Positions 27,488 through 39,100 of a stretch of DNA of 64,000 bases are shown here, one piece after another. A model generated the notes under the pieces. It was given only the letters and a program-made list of their open reading frames with translations, did no database searches and was not told where the DNA came from. Position numbers and translations under genes: made by a program. Positions within the stretch are counted from its first letter, which is position 1, and every line of letters begins with the position of its first letter. This DNA is from Cycas panzhihuaensis (taxonomy: Eukaryota > Cycadophyta), in the NCBI GenBank assembly GCA_023213395.1, contig CM041465.1, positions 179,497,741-179,561,740 of the forward strand, in the 5' to 3' direction.

Positions 27488-27867
27488 TGTTAAATCAAGT
27501 AAGAGGATCTAAATCAATGTGTAATCACATAAAATATCTTAGAAATATAGATTAAACATCAAATAAGAGAGCAAATTTTTAATAAAAGTGTATTATGGAT
27601 AAATTGATTACATTGTGCATCTTTATTTTGGTAGAGCTTCTACATGTAATAATCTCTAATGTATAAATTAATAGAGCAATGCTTAATTTATAAGCATATA
27701 ACACCTAAATACAAGGATATCATTGGCTGATGTATTAGTAAAGGAGATGAACCTGACCAAACTTTATATTATAATTAAATTTATAATAGGAAGTCACACC
27801 TTAGGTTACATAAATACAAATATATGTAAATTATAAAGTAATGAAGGGGTCATTAGATGTTTTAACA
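27488..27867 (-). repeat. 5' LTR of Copia element 3
   Basis: 380 bp. On the + strand it reads TGTTAAATCAAG...TTTTAACA. It aligns with 20558-20934 throughout, with many transitions between them. Confidence 0.9.
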
Positions 27868-28510
27868 AATGGCATATTCCTCATCCACAACATTCCCTTT
27901 TGCTCATTCTAAATTCACATGTAGCTCATATCTCCTATCCAACAACCTACATGTAAATGAAAATAGATATAAGTCCATACTTTCTAAATTATATATGTTA
28001 TTTACTTTGTGTTCTAAGTTAATTTCATATACTTCCAACTCCACATATCATGATTTGTTAGATATATCTGTCTTTTTCTTTGAAATTTCCTATATTAATA
28101 CCTCATTAATAATAACATCATGATAAAACTTATCATGCTTAATTTTGTTCAATAATATAGCTCTTATATGGGCTCTCCTTATGATAAAGTCATAATTATT
28201 ACCAACATAGTTACATATCCTCATAACAAGGAGATTGGGTTCTTTCATTTTTTTTTCGTAACAATTATAAAATAGTTTTCATATTTTGAGTGAATGGTAT
28301 CATGTGGCCACTATGTCTATATTATCCATCCTTTACATGTGTGACCAATATTTTAGGATTGATCCATGCAATTAACATTTTTTCAATTTGTTTTAATCTT
28401 ACTAGAATAGTTGGTTGGTCCCATGGGTCCACGTTATTCCTTGTAAAAAAATTGTGGAATGATTTCTCATAATTACAATGTGAGCACTTTGGCCTCTTAA
28501 GGGTCATGTG
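27868..28510 (-). pseudogene. Helitron Rep/helicase protein remnant, part 1 (N-terminal)
   Basis: Minus strand from about 28507: 'KCSHCNYEKSFHNFFTRNN', 'LKQIEKMLIAWINPKI', 'VTHVKDG', then 'YRHSGHMIPFTQN' and 'IIRRAHIRAILLNKIKHDKF'. This matches the N-terminal part of plant Helitron proteins, where a CxxC stretch is followed by a 'L..IEEMLIA...P' block, a 'GQY.Y.GHVI..PQ' block and an 'RR..V..AL..LK..N..Y' block. Stops and a frame change occur between blocks. The region ends exactly at the Copia element 3 insertion and resumes at 20557. Confidence 0.75.
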
Positions 28511-30120
28511 TATTCTTATTTCAATGTATGATTATTAAAAAATAAAACATAGTTGTAGTGTCAACATTGCATCTACTTGATTATGAAATATTTTATGAAT
28601 CTTAGTTATTTCATTATTAAATTCTAGTTAGAAGGTTTATGTAATATATGGGATGTTATTAGTTGAGAAATTTGAGACTAAGGTTGTTACATATCCAACA
28701 TTAGAATAAATGTGAGTCTTTATTTGTTCATTTGGATACACGGTATTACCATGCACTCCAAACTCATTTACAACAATAGGTTCATTTCCCATTTCCTAAT
28801 TCTTTGTACTTATTTATTCACCTCTCTTACTTATAACATTGACAACAAACCTTACATTACTAGCACCTTCTCCCTAGTTATAATAATCATTATGAGTTTG
28901 GATGTATTTCTTCATTATTTTTTAGAAAGAGTCTATTTCTACTTGTAGATTTATATTATCTATAATAATTTAATCTACAATAAGTAAAACATTCAAACCA
29001 TATAGAAATAGATTAAACTAAACAGATATGGAAAGGGTTTATATAAAAACCTTGGCTATTATGCATCAAATTGTTCTTCTTTACTCTAAGTTACTTTTCT
29101 TCTACAAAAATGTTACTCTCAACATTTCACATATTTCTTGCTCACCTTGTATAATATTATTCTCTCCATCAACTTTCATAAAATCTATTATTTCAATACT
29201 AACGATTAATATAGAAATTGCATCTTCATTAATTTATATTATGCAATTATATTTATATTGTGTTTTTTTTAAGACTACCAAAGTGATAATTTAGTTTTTG
29301 ATACTATTGTTTTGATAATATCTAGAATAATATTTCATGTCTTAAGGAAAGCAATTTTTATACATGTGTGTGTGTGTTTTGATAATATCTAGAATAATAT
29401 TTCATGTCTTAAGGAAAGTAACTTTTATACGTGTGTGTGTGTGTGTGTATGTGTGTGTATTATTTTGAAGTTTATTTAATGTAAATTTTAGATTCATTAG
29501 AAAAATTTTAAAAAATAAAAGTTTAAGTATTATTGATATGCTTAAAATAATTTTTTATTACAAATAAGACTAAATTTATTTTAATTTTAATTGAAATGAT
29601 TAAAACTAGATATCATTTTTAGCTTATTAAAATGAGTTGAGCTATGATAGTTGGTTTGTTCGCAACCTGTCGTCACTTGATAGACCTCTTTCTTCTCAAA
29701 ACCATCTTACACGAAATTTAGAAAATTTATATCATGACTTATTTTTAAAAAGTAGTTACATCCTTTAATCAAAATTTTGAGCATATAAAGAAGGAATTAA
29801 GACTATGAATGTCCTACAATACTTGTTTTATTTCTCTCCAAAAAAATGTTAAAAAAAATCTCCATATTAATATTTCAATTTTATATATTCTGCATATAAA
29901 AGATTAAGGTAATAAATCTACTTGATATTTAGACTCTTTTAACCTCTTGTATTGTATTTGATTTTATAATCTAGTAACATATATATTTACTTTTAATATA
30001 TATATATATATATATATATCAATTATTATTAAATTATTACAATAATAAAATATTATTTATTATACAATTTTAACTATTATTGCACTAGGATAATTTCTCT
30101 CAAAAATTAAAATTATATTG
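28511..30120. other. AT-rich spacer, no gene recognised
   Basis: May contain the decayed upstream part of the Helitron, but I recognise no protein blocks. It holds a 67-bp tandem duplication with TG repeats (29311-29444), a (TG)n run near 29432-29460 and a short (TA)n near 29998-30020. Confidence 0.5.
29311..29444. repeat. 67-bp tandem duplication
   Basis: Two head-to-tail copies beginning 'tttgataatatctagaat' at 29311 and 29378. Each ends in a TG microsatellite, and they differ at a few bases (gcaatttttatac versus gtaacttttatac). Confidence 0.9.
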
Positions 30121-30126
30121 GTGAAG

Positions 30127-30143
30127 GTTCACGACGTGTGAAC
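30127..30143. promoter_or_regulatory. Palindromic ACGT-core site upstream of the SABATH pseudogene
   Basis: GTTCACGACGTGTGAAC is palindromic except for the pair beside the central ACGT. Two more ACG-containing motifs (acacgttt, ccacgtaa) lie within 40 bp. ACGT cores are the usual targets of plant bZIP factors. Function is inferred only from position and sequence. Confidence 0.3.
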
Positions 30144-30412
30144 TCTAATAATGGTACACGTTTGCCACGTAAATGACCACTAAATTTCATCAATGTCAGC
30201 AAGATTGACGAAAGTACAACGGTGGGGACGTTCATCTCTGTAAATTTGACCAGTCATGACCCGTAAGGGAGGGATGGTCGTTTGTTCTTGAAACTCTATC
30301 GAGGGAAAATTAAAGAATATCAAAAATCTGGTTTCACCCAAGGTTTTCCTTTCCAGTATGATTCCTATGGATATTTCATCATTCTAACACGACTAAATTT
30401 GATTCGAGTACA

Positions 30413-31624
30413 ATGGAATCCGGGACCGAGATGGCGAGAGTGCTTCATATGAATGACGCCATCGTAGAAAACAGCTACGCTCGAAATTCTTCTATCACTC
30501 AGGTGTTCATCATTTGAATTAATTTTATGGTTGATTTTATGTTTGCATTATTTAATATCATAGTGGACTGATATGGAAATTAGTTCGTGCGTATGGTAAT
30601 GCAGAAGAGGGGGCTAATTCAGGTAAATCCAATATTACAAGAATCCATTTCCAGCATCAACATTATCCAGCACCTTCAAACGTTGTGCATTGCAGACCTT
30701 GGTTGTTATTGTGGACCCAATACTAAGATCCAAGGCTTTTTTAACGATCTTCCTTCTAATGATTTCAATTCCATTTTCAGAGATCTACCGCCTTTGATCG
30801 ATCATATTGTGGACGGGGTCACCAGGAGATCATATTTCGCAGCAGGCGTTCCTTCCATGGCCAGCTTTTTCCTACAAACTCTTTGCATTTTGCTCATTCA
30901 TCGTATGCTCTTCATTGGCTTTCCCAGGTACATATGCCCACTGGCATTTTTCAGCAATTCGTGGCGGGTCATGTGTTCGGATCACACCATCGTATCGTGT
31001 GATGATAATATGCATTAAATACTGGTGTGGTGTGTCAGGTTCCAGCGGAGGACAAAGATAAGAACAGAGAGGCACGGAACAACGGCAAAATATGCATCTC
31101 CAAGGGTGTGCCTCCTGCAGTTGCAGAAGCTTATCTTCGTCAGTTTCGAAAGGACTTCAATGCGTTTCTTCGGGCACGGGCTGAAGAGTTGGGTGTTGGA
31201 GGTCGCATGTTTTTGCTATTAATCGATCGTAGCTCTGATTCAAATCCTTCGACGGGTCAGTGCTTCTATGATTTTCTTTGAAACGCTGGGGCATGCCCTA
31301 ACCAATTTGGCATTACAGATTTGATTTAATTAATTAATTAGTGCAAATCATCGATATTCTTTTTATGTTAAAAAATATGTATGAGTTTTTCAATATGCAT
31401 GACAGAGAGCCATGGATGAAGAAAAGGTTGATTCGTTCAATTTGCCGATATTTGCTCCATCCCCACAAGAAGTGATGAGCGAAGTGGATGCAGAGGGTTC
31501 CTTCAAAATACTGCGTTTGGAGATCTTTAAAAGACAAGCAATTAGGAAAGATGAAGTGGACGGAAATGAAAGAACATTTGCAGCTCTATGCAAATATTAT
31601 CGCAAACAGCGCAAGCGAGCATAA
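30413..31624 (+). pseudogene. SABATH-family carboxyl methyltransferase pseudogene
   Basis: SABATH enzymes methylate carboxyl groups of small acids such as salicylate or jasmonate, using S-adenosylmethionine. Exon 1 is 30413-30502, 30 codons ending TCACTCAG|GTGTTC, and contains 'ARVLHMNDAIVENSYARNSS' (family: VLHMNGG.GE.SYA.NS). Exon 2 (30605-30927) has 'IADLGCYCGPNT', the SAM-binding motif with Ser-Ser changed to Tyr-Cys. About 40-50 expected residues are missing before '[14 protein letters not shown]'. A frameshift follows 'FAAGVP' near 30850, and the next frame gives '[16 protein letters not shown]'. Exon 3 starts at 31039 after TGTGTCAG with 'VPAEDKDKNREARNNGKI' and 'AYLRQFRKDFNAFLRARAEE'. 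An extra T near 31275 breaks 'CFYDF'. Exon 4 from 31406 has '[20 protein letters not shown]' but most of the C-terminal third is absent. No GT donor is seen after exon 3. Substrate cannot be assigned. Confidence 0.88.
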
Positions 31625-31784
31625 TATTATAAATTAATAAGTCGTGTAAGTTTTACTTAGTATAGGTTACATTAATGTCGTAAATTTCTTAGATATGGAT
31701 AATCTTTTCACTACTTATCATAAGATAACTTATCTAGTCCAACCACTTTTAAATTACTTTTAAAGTTTACATATTCCCACCTAC

Positions 31785-31830
<46 letters not shown>
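31785..31830. repeat. (CT)n-(TA)n microsatellite
   Basis: A CT run followed directly by a TA run, 46 bp, downstream of the SABATH pseudogene. Confidence 0.95.
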
Positions 31831-32624
31831 GAGAGGCTTGTTTACATGCCCATTTTAAACTTTTTTATATGTGAATATGATATATTAAAATGTAATATTA
31901 GTAAATATTCATTTTAGATAATGACAAAACAATATTTTAGTTATACCTCTTATATTCCAATTTGATATGATAATTTAAATTTTTCTTCCTCTTTGAAATA
32001 AATATACTTAATGGAAATATTTAGTTTTTTTAATTTTATAAATTACAAGTGTCACTGATTAAATCTAAAATATTGGTATAGAAAATTATGTAAATTCTAT
32101 TTAGTGAAACTATATGTGGATGAACTCTTACGTTAATATTATGATTTCGTTATTTCTTTAAATATATAATATAAATAACCCTTTTATTGCTTTTTAAAAA
32201 AATACTTGTCCAATCCAATCACTTTAAACTATTTTTTAAAGTTTCCACTCAAAATTATTGATTTTTATCTTTAAAAAGTAGTTACAATAAAAGAGAAAAA
32301 ATATAATTTAAAAAATTAAGGAATAAATTTCAATATAAAATTAAATTAATTTGAATTATCGAATTTAATTAATTAAAATTATTTAGGAGATATTTTAAAT
32401 GGCAAAAAAAGATATTTTAAAAAAGGTAGGAATTAAAAATTTAAAACTACATGGACTTTAAAAAAGGTAAGCATTAAAATTTTGACAATTGTTATAGAAA
32501 TGTACTACTCTATGTATAATATATTAATATATAAATTATAAAGAAAATATTCACTACTTTGTTATCTAAAAAGATTGTATTTTTATTGCATTTAATAAAG
32601 TGCATACAAGCACACATACACATA
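31831..32624. other. AT-rich spacer, nothing recognised
   Basis: Very AT-rich, with many homopolymer A and T runs. I see no ORF, LTR end or conserved block. Confidence 0.5.
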
Positions 32625-32667
32625 GATAGAGAGACAGAGACAGAGACAGAGACAGAGAGACAGAGAT
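32625..32667. repeat. (GACAGA)n microsatellite
   Basis: GATAGAGAGACAGAGACAGA and further hexamer-like repeats just outside the solo LTR. Confidence 0.9.
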
Positions 32668-32696
32668 TAACACATTCATGTAGTAATTATCACACT

Positions 32697-33340
32697 TGTT
32701 GAGAATACAAGGTCCTAAACCTTAAACCACTACAAGATCTGAACTATTTTACAACTAGTTACAGGAATCAAAATTAAAATTTAACATGTAAGTTATAAAA
32801 TCAAAGATAATACAATAACATGAATATGAAAGCCAAACATCACATATGCACCTCATATAACATGGTAAAACCCTAGCAGTGTGCTAGGGAAACATCCACA
32901 CAGGAAATGTATCGATCTTTATTACTGTAGAATGAAGAAAAAGTACATCTCAGTAGCAGAGTGCTCTCAGGAACAATAACCAATCGTTACCCTCTTCACA
33001 GTACATTACATTACATACAACATAATAAAAAAAACCCTAAATCAGACTACATGAAAGGGTCATCCAAGGCATAAATCTCAATCGTAGAATCTAGGGTATT
33101 GTATCGAACGACCCTGATTCTCTTTACAATTTAATATGGTTTACAGGACTAATTTTTCAGGTTGGAGGCTATCGCCCCTGAACTCCCTCTTAGTAGGGGA
33201 CGTTCTATGTCCCCCACATCCCCTGGCCAAGGGGGGCGCCCGCCCTCCTTGGAACCCTCCGAGAAAGATTAGGGGGGGAAACCGCGCTGCCAACATGTCA
33301 AAATTTTAGCCTTAAACTATTATTGTCACAATATCTAACA
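32697..33340 (-). repeat. Solo LTR of the Copia element 1 family
   Basis: 644 bp, beginning TGTTGAGAA and ending ATCTAACA on the + strand. Read on the minus strand it starts TGTTAGATATTGTGACAATA and matches the LTRs at 3605-4235 and 8275-8894 along its length. Shared blocks include 'CCCCCCTTGGCCAGGGGATG', 'GTGTGGATGTTTCCCTAGCA' and 'AGGGTTTTACCATG'. No primer-binding site, coding region or second LTR adjoins it. The 5-bp flanks (ACACT / CTTTC) do not match. It is less decayed than the element 1 LTRs, with several CG pairs retained. Confidence 0.88.
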
Positions 33341-35369
33341 CTTTCTTTGCCCTCATGGTTTTTTAAAATTTTAAATTTAACCATTTTTAACATCATTTTT
33401 TATTTTTTTTACAAAATATCTCTTTAATATTTTTAGTCAATTAAATCTTATATTGAATTTTTTTCCTCTACCCTTTAGAAATATATCTTTTATCTTTTAT
33501 ATTAATTATTTTTTTGTAAATTAAGAAAAATAACATTAAGCAAAAGGTTATTGGAGAATAACATAAAAGTTATTGGGTGGGTTAAGTTAGTTTTTGATAA
33601 GTAGTATATACATAATATATCTATATTATATATTTCAAAAATAGCAAATCCATGACATTAGTAAAAGAGATTATTAATATATAACCTATATTAAATATTG
33701 TATATCTAGACTTACGTGCTAACTTTTATTGTGAACCTCTTTCTTATTTATATATTAGTTTTATTATTAATTTATTATTTGTAGTATGGGAGTGGTGAAT
33801 CATTAGGGGTTACACCACCTTTTCCATATGTGTTGATCATAAAAGAATTAATATTCCTTCTAGATTTGTATATATGCACTAATTTTATGCATTATAAAGA
33901 TTAGGGAATTTATAATGAGAATGGAATAAATTTTCAAGTTTAGATTATTTATTTTTTTCTAAATATTACATAGGTATTTCCTTCTCATTTTCTATCTTAG
34001 AAATATTAACCTCTACATGGGATTAAAGTAGTTTAGATACAAATTAGATGGTTCTTATGCTTATTATATAAGTTTAGGGTTTACTACAGGTAACTTTACT
34101 ACTATTGAATAATAGATTTAGGTGTGTTTAAATACTTGTGACTAGTTTCATATTTTAAATATATTTAATAGTTTGAGATATTTAGGTGTTTAAATAAGTT
34201 TTTTTATGATTTAAAAATGAGTTGTTCTATTTAATGATACTATGAATGATTCTTATTATATTATATGTACATGCATACTACAAGATAATTTTTAACGGTC
34301 CATTAGTAGGTTATCTACTGTTCTTCTCAATTCTAAATATAACCTTAAAGAATAAGTACTCCCCTTAAGGTCTATTTCCAAATATAGACATTTGAATACT
34401 ATGGAGCAATCATAAATAGTAATATCATTAAAGAGGAGATGTTGTCAAACATGTTGGAGAAACTTATTTTGATTCTTAAAGTAAAATCAATAACAGGTTA
34501 GAGATACCTATTTTGTTAAGTAGTTTTTTTCTATCATTAAAAAAATGAAAGTGATGTAGGAGCGCTTACAAGTTTTAAATTTGAAGGGTCAACTTATTGA
34601 GATCATAACTTTTGGTCTAAGTACCTATTTGGGCCATTTTTAAAAAAGTCATAGCTCTTTAAAAAGTGCACATCATGACATAATCTACAATGTCAAATAC
34701 CACCTTATTTATAATTTTTTTGAACCTAGAAAAGACCACCTAGAGGTATAAAATGATATTTTATAGTTATCTATCACTTTTGTAACACCTTATGTGCATT
34801 ATTTTTCTTAGTTAAAAGACCAACTTTACTTTATTTATGTTTTCCTTAGGCCCATGACATGTTTAATTATACATACGCTAATTCTTGTGTGATTTGGAGA
34901 ACTTTAAAAGCTTACTAAAAATATAAAATTTTAGATTTGGGGGCTTTTTTGCTCTTAGTTTACTAATTTTAGGGGATGTTAGTTAAGATTATTGGGTGGC
35001 CAAAGGCTTCAAATTTGAAGACTTATATATTATAAACATTCATTTTTTGTTATTTTTACTAGTTTTAGAATAAAAAGCTAGAAATTTTACACATAAAAAA
35101 AGGTTTTCTTAGGAAATTTGATTTAGTTCTCCTTTCATTTAGGAGATACTTTATTTTTTTAGATGCATGTATTATTGAAGCAATCACCACTATCATCATC
35201 TAGTATCACAACATATTTTAACTTTGAAAGGAGAGGAAGAAGATGTTTACAATAAACTATTAGTGAATTTTGTGTTTTCTTTTAAAATCTATTTAAAATT
35301 TATTAGAAGCAGATTAAAAGTATTTATAGGAAGAAATTAAACAACTTGAGAGATAAGATAGCCAAAGGG
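33341..35369. other. AT-rich region ahead of a gag scrap, nothing recognised
   Basis: Could hold the leader or LTR of the Gypsy element represented by the gag fragment that follows, but I can identify no LTR ends or primer-binding site. Confidence 0.4.
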
Positions 35370-35840
35370 AGGAATGCATAATTAAACATGATCATATAAG
35401 AGTTTTAAAGAATGATAGAAGAGCTCATAGAGATGGTGTTGAGGCAATAAGAGATCTTCCTGAGAAATAAATAAGGTCAAAGTAAATATGATAGTGATGT
35501 TGGAATAGAACCAAAAGCTAGAGTGGAGTTTAAGAAAGAGGGACCATAAGAGCCGCCATCTTATCAGGAGCAAATGTTGAGAGCTCTAGAAGAAAAGAAT
35601 AATAGAGTAAAGCTTAATGTCCCAAAGTATGGAGGTAACTTAAAACTTAAAGATTTGGTTGACTCATTAAATAATATAGAGAAATTCTTGGAATGGAAAG
35701 ACATGAGAGTAAAACTTACATCTATTAAGCTGAAAGGTCATGTGATGAGATGGTAGGATCACTTATAGAAAGAGAGGATGAGAAGTATAAAGAATAAGAT
35801 TCAAACTTTGTTATATAATTAGTATTACTAGTCATGAGAA
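35370..35840 (+). pseudogene. Ty3/Gypsy gag fragment
   Basis: The + frame gives 'VEFKKEGP' and 'EQMLRALEEKNNRVKLNVPK', then 'LKDLVDSLNNIEKFLEWKDM', 'VKLTSIKLKGHVMRW' and, after a TAG where a second Trp is usual, 'DHLxKERMRS'. This is the retrotransposon gag pattern of plant Gypsy elements (F.G..D...FLDWL...E..FE....K.VKL...KL...A..WW). It sits alone: protease and pol are not found downstream, so the element is a truncated relic. Confidence 0.8.
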
Positions 35841-37104
35841 GCATGAACATGTAGAAAGACTCTAAATGGATGAGTGTGGTATTAGTTATGAAACTTTGTG
35901 TGTGGATCGCTAATCCCTCTAATGAAATAGAAGGCTACTTGGGCCACTAATAGGATTATTTGGAAGGGACCCTCTATCTATTTAAGGCTCGTAAATTGTA
36001 GAATAAGGTTATCTTGTCATTTTCACTCCTAAGTGAATAGTACTACAATACTCATTTGGTATTTCATTTGTGCTCACTTATACTCATTATGTTCTTTCCA
36101 TGTAATTTTAATATCAAAGATAAACTAATCTACTACAATTCTCTTAATCTTTATTTGCTATTACTAAACTTGTAAGAAAATATATTAGACGTCACACTCT
36201 AAATGGTATAAGAGCAAGGTTTAGTGATCTAGTAGAGGCATTTAGGAGTTTTCAAAAAAGGACTTTTTTTTTCCCTTGATGAATCTTGAAGCTTTTTCCT
36301 ATAATTTTTTTTTTTTTTCTAATTTTAGTCATTCTAATTCCTTTTGTTCAAGGATAGATAATGTTATTCAATAACTACCCTTTCTATCCCCTTTATTTAC
36401 TATATAAGGGTAAATATCTCTATTTGGCAACTACCCACCTTAGTTAGGTAGAGACCCTATGTCAAGGGTCTATAAACATCACAAGGATCTATTAATTTGG
36501 GCTAAGCATATTGTAGCTTTTTTGCTATTATGTGAAGGACTTCAATTAAGTATGTTGAATCATGCCTCGCATAGAAATCCACTATAAAATTGAGCCTCTA
36601 CTTACCTTATGGTATATTAGAGGACCCTTATAGGATTCCCTTTGTCTTACCTAAAATAGGAATCTAAATAGTCATTTATCCTTCTGTGGTACATGGTTTA
36701 GCAGTTAGCACCTAGAAGTTACTTTATACTAATTTCTTTAAAGTTTATCGTAAGGCCTATAGAGCTAAATGCTCTCTTGTCAAAGTTTGGTAGGCTACAC
36801 CTATTTATTTAGTCATCCTTTATTCCAAAAATAGTTAAGTTCAAGAAAAAATAAAATAAAAAAGAAGAAAAGGCTATAAATTTTCACATACTTTTCAGAA
36901 TAAAAAGATGCTTGAGTAAACTCACTCACTCCAAAAAAAAAAACAGGCCCCTAGCCTTAAAAGTGACAATTAAAGTTTATACATATTATTTTGATCAGTG
37001 TATCATGTTGATTAATTTCCATTAGGTTATTTTCAACTGCCATTTTTAGGGAAAATTATCTCTTAGTACCTTATGGGCACCATAGGCCTAAAATTCTATG
37101 GTGG
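35841..37104. other. Unassigned region with a primer-binding-site-like sequence
   Basis: TGGTATAAGAGC near 36207-36218, preceded by '...gtcacactctaaa', resembles the initiator tRNA-Met site after an LTR end. No partner LTR was found, so it is only a hint of another truncated + strand element. The rest shows no recognisable coding. Confidence 0.35.
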
Positions 37105-39100
37105 TGCAAGGTTTATCCCTAGAAGGATGATGGTGTTCTAGGGGTGGATGCTTACCAAGACTACTAGAAAGATGGTCTAGGGGCTTTTAGTAAGATCTAA
37201 TACGAAGCTCAAAAGAGACCTAAAAGACCATATTTTTTGAACTCCTAAGTAGGAGTCTTTGCCTAGTAGTGTCATCTACCTTAGTGAGAGTGGGTATGAC
37301 GAAAGGTGTGGATGTGAAATGGGGTGATAGAATCCACTAACCTACATGACTTGATGAAGGAGTTCTAAGTTCAGAGCTACATTTACAATATCTTTAATAT
37401 CTTTCATAAGGACTTCTCTCTTATAATTAGTTCTACCTTTTGAGTTTTACTAAGATGTAGGAGATGGTAAACTAATAGAAACAATAATTTATTTTGTTTG
37501 TGTTTTTAGGTTTTGATATTATTGCAAGGATGAAAAGCCAAACGAATAAGATAATACAATCAAAGAAACTACAAGATCAAACTCACATCATTTTTTTTTT
37601 TTTCTTATAATGAAATGACAAATAAACAAACTAGAAACTATGCATACAAGTCATTTTTTTTTTTTTTTTTTCAAAATAAAAGATGCACATAAAACTATGA
37701 AGTAGCTTTCCTACATGCACACTTTTAAAAGAAATGATACTACTCAAAATCTAAAAATAACCATAAGATTTTTCAATGTAAATTTCCTTTCAAAAGAGAT
37801 TAAACTACATGCAAGATTAGTTAATATGCTCTAACTTTAATGCATGCAACTAATTATTTTAAAAATGATGAAATAATACATTTAAAAAAAAAGAATCTTG
37901 AAGGAAACTACTGCTATTTTGTGATGATTTTCAAACCTATGAGATGATATACAAGTCATAAATCTGAACAACAATCATACATGCAAGACCAGTCAAAGGT
38001 TCTATCATGATTGGAGTAGTGAGAGCTCCAAAAGGAATCCTTGAACCTAATATGAAAGCTAAAAATCATAAGTACTATAACCAAACAACACCATTAACTT
38101 TTAATTTTTAAGACACAAGAACCAACTTGAAAATACAAGTGCATGCAATGATAGATATAAAACAAGTATTCCTTTCCTATTATAAAGAGTGCCTTAGAAT
38201 GACAGTTTTCTTTTCGCTTGACTAACTATTCCACATACTTTCCTTCAAAACGAGAGTAAAGAAGGAAGCAAGAACAATACAAAGAGGCCAAACTAGAGCC
38301 AAATGATGTGAAACAAGAGCGGTAATCCAACTAAAATATAAGCTACTATAAGAGAGTGGGAAGGAGTAGCTAGATGTATGGTTAAGAGATGACCATGCTC
38401 CAACCTAGTCTATCCTTAAGGAACCCCACAAAGGGCAGACTTTTTAGTGTATATTTCAATTATAAAAGTCCAAAAAAAAGTCCAATAACCATCAACTAAT
38501 GAAAAGAAATAATTCTAAGCCAAAATTACCTTCAAAACAATGTGAAACAAACTTAAAAGCCAATAGGAAAGATCTTACCAAATCAAGAGAAGTTTGAAGT
38601 AAAAATTGATGAAGATCTAAGAAAGTAAGAGTTTAGACCATCAACAATTGAGTAGCAATGTCTCAGCAACAAAACATCTTCAAGATTTCACCCAACAGAT
38701 TTCGAAAAATCAAGTCTTCAAAGACACAGTAGCAGTCCTCAAGAATTCTCTAAGAAATTCATAAAATCTCACAATCAAAGAGCAAAAATCACTTCTTCCT
38801 CTCTAATTCTCAACTCTCTTCACTCTTATGTTTTTGGGCATAAAAAGAACCACTTCCCATCAAATTTGGGTGGCAGCATGCAGCATTTTGGCATGCCAAC
38901 CTAATTTTCTATTGCATGACAGTGAAAAACGCGATCGATCACATTTTTTACCTACCAAAAATGTGATTTTATTCTAAAAATGTGATCAATCACATTTTTT
39001 AACTACCTAAAAAATATAGTTTTATTCTAAAAATGCAATCGATTGCATTTTTCATAAGGTGAAAAATGTTATTTTAGCAAAGTAAAAATTTAACCAAATT
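37105..39100 (-). repeat. 3' LTR of Gypsy element 4 (inner end uncertain)
   Basis: 37105 to about 37803 matches the right LTR 50105-50820 closely, for example 'gatggtgttctagggg', 'ctcaaaagagacctaaaagacc' and 'gatagaatccactaacct'. Beyond that the partner is missing, so the inner boundary cannot be fixed by comparison. I place it after the inverted-repeat block at 38922-39072 by analogy with LTR copy A. Confidence 0.65.
38922..39072. repeat. Inverted-repeat motif block in the LTR of element 4
   Basis: Repeated arms such as GTGAAAAACGCGATCGATC, 'aatgtgatcaatcacatttt' and 'aatgcaatcgattgcatttt', the latter two being perfect palindromes. The core TGAAAAACGC recurs in the PMD intron of the same element (41126-41136, and as reverse complement GCGTTTTTCA). 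Confidence 0.75.

Larger units (their letters stand above)
20558..27867 (-). mobile_element. Copia LTR retrotransposon inserted in a Helitron (element 3)
   Basis: Minus-strand element with LTRs 20558-20934 (3') and 27488-27867 (5'), homologous along their length. The flanking 5-mers are AATGA (20553-20557) and AATGG (27868-27872), a target duplication with one transition. Both flanks are parts of the same Helitron reading frame, which confirms the insertion. The internal order is Copia. Its long leader is shared with element 2. Confidence 0.9.

Noticed and set aside
28712-29294. Two + strand frames rich in Ile, Leu and Phe that look like membrane proteins
   Set aside because: Composition follows from the AT-rich DNA; no start context, no similarity recognised, and they lie in the decayed surroundings of a Helitron.
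36207-36218. TGGTATAAGAGC as a primer-binding site of a further + strand element
   Set aside because: No LTR pair or coding follows, so I only mention it in the region entry.
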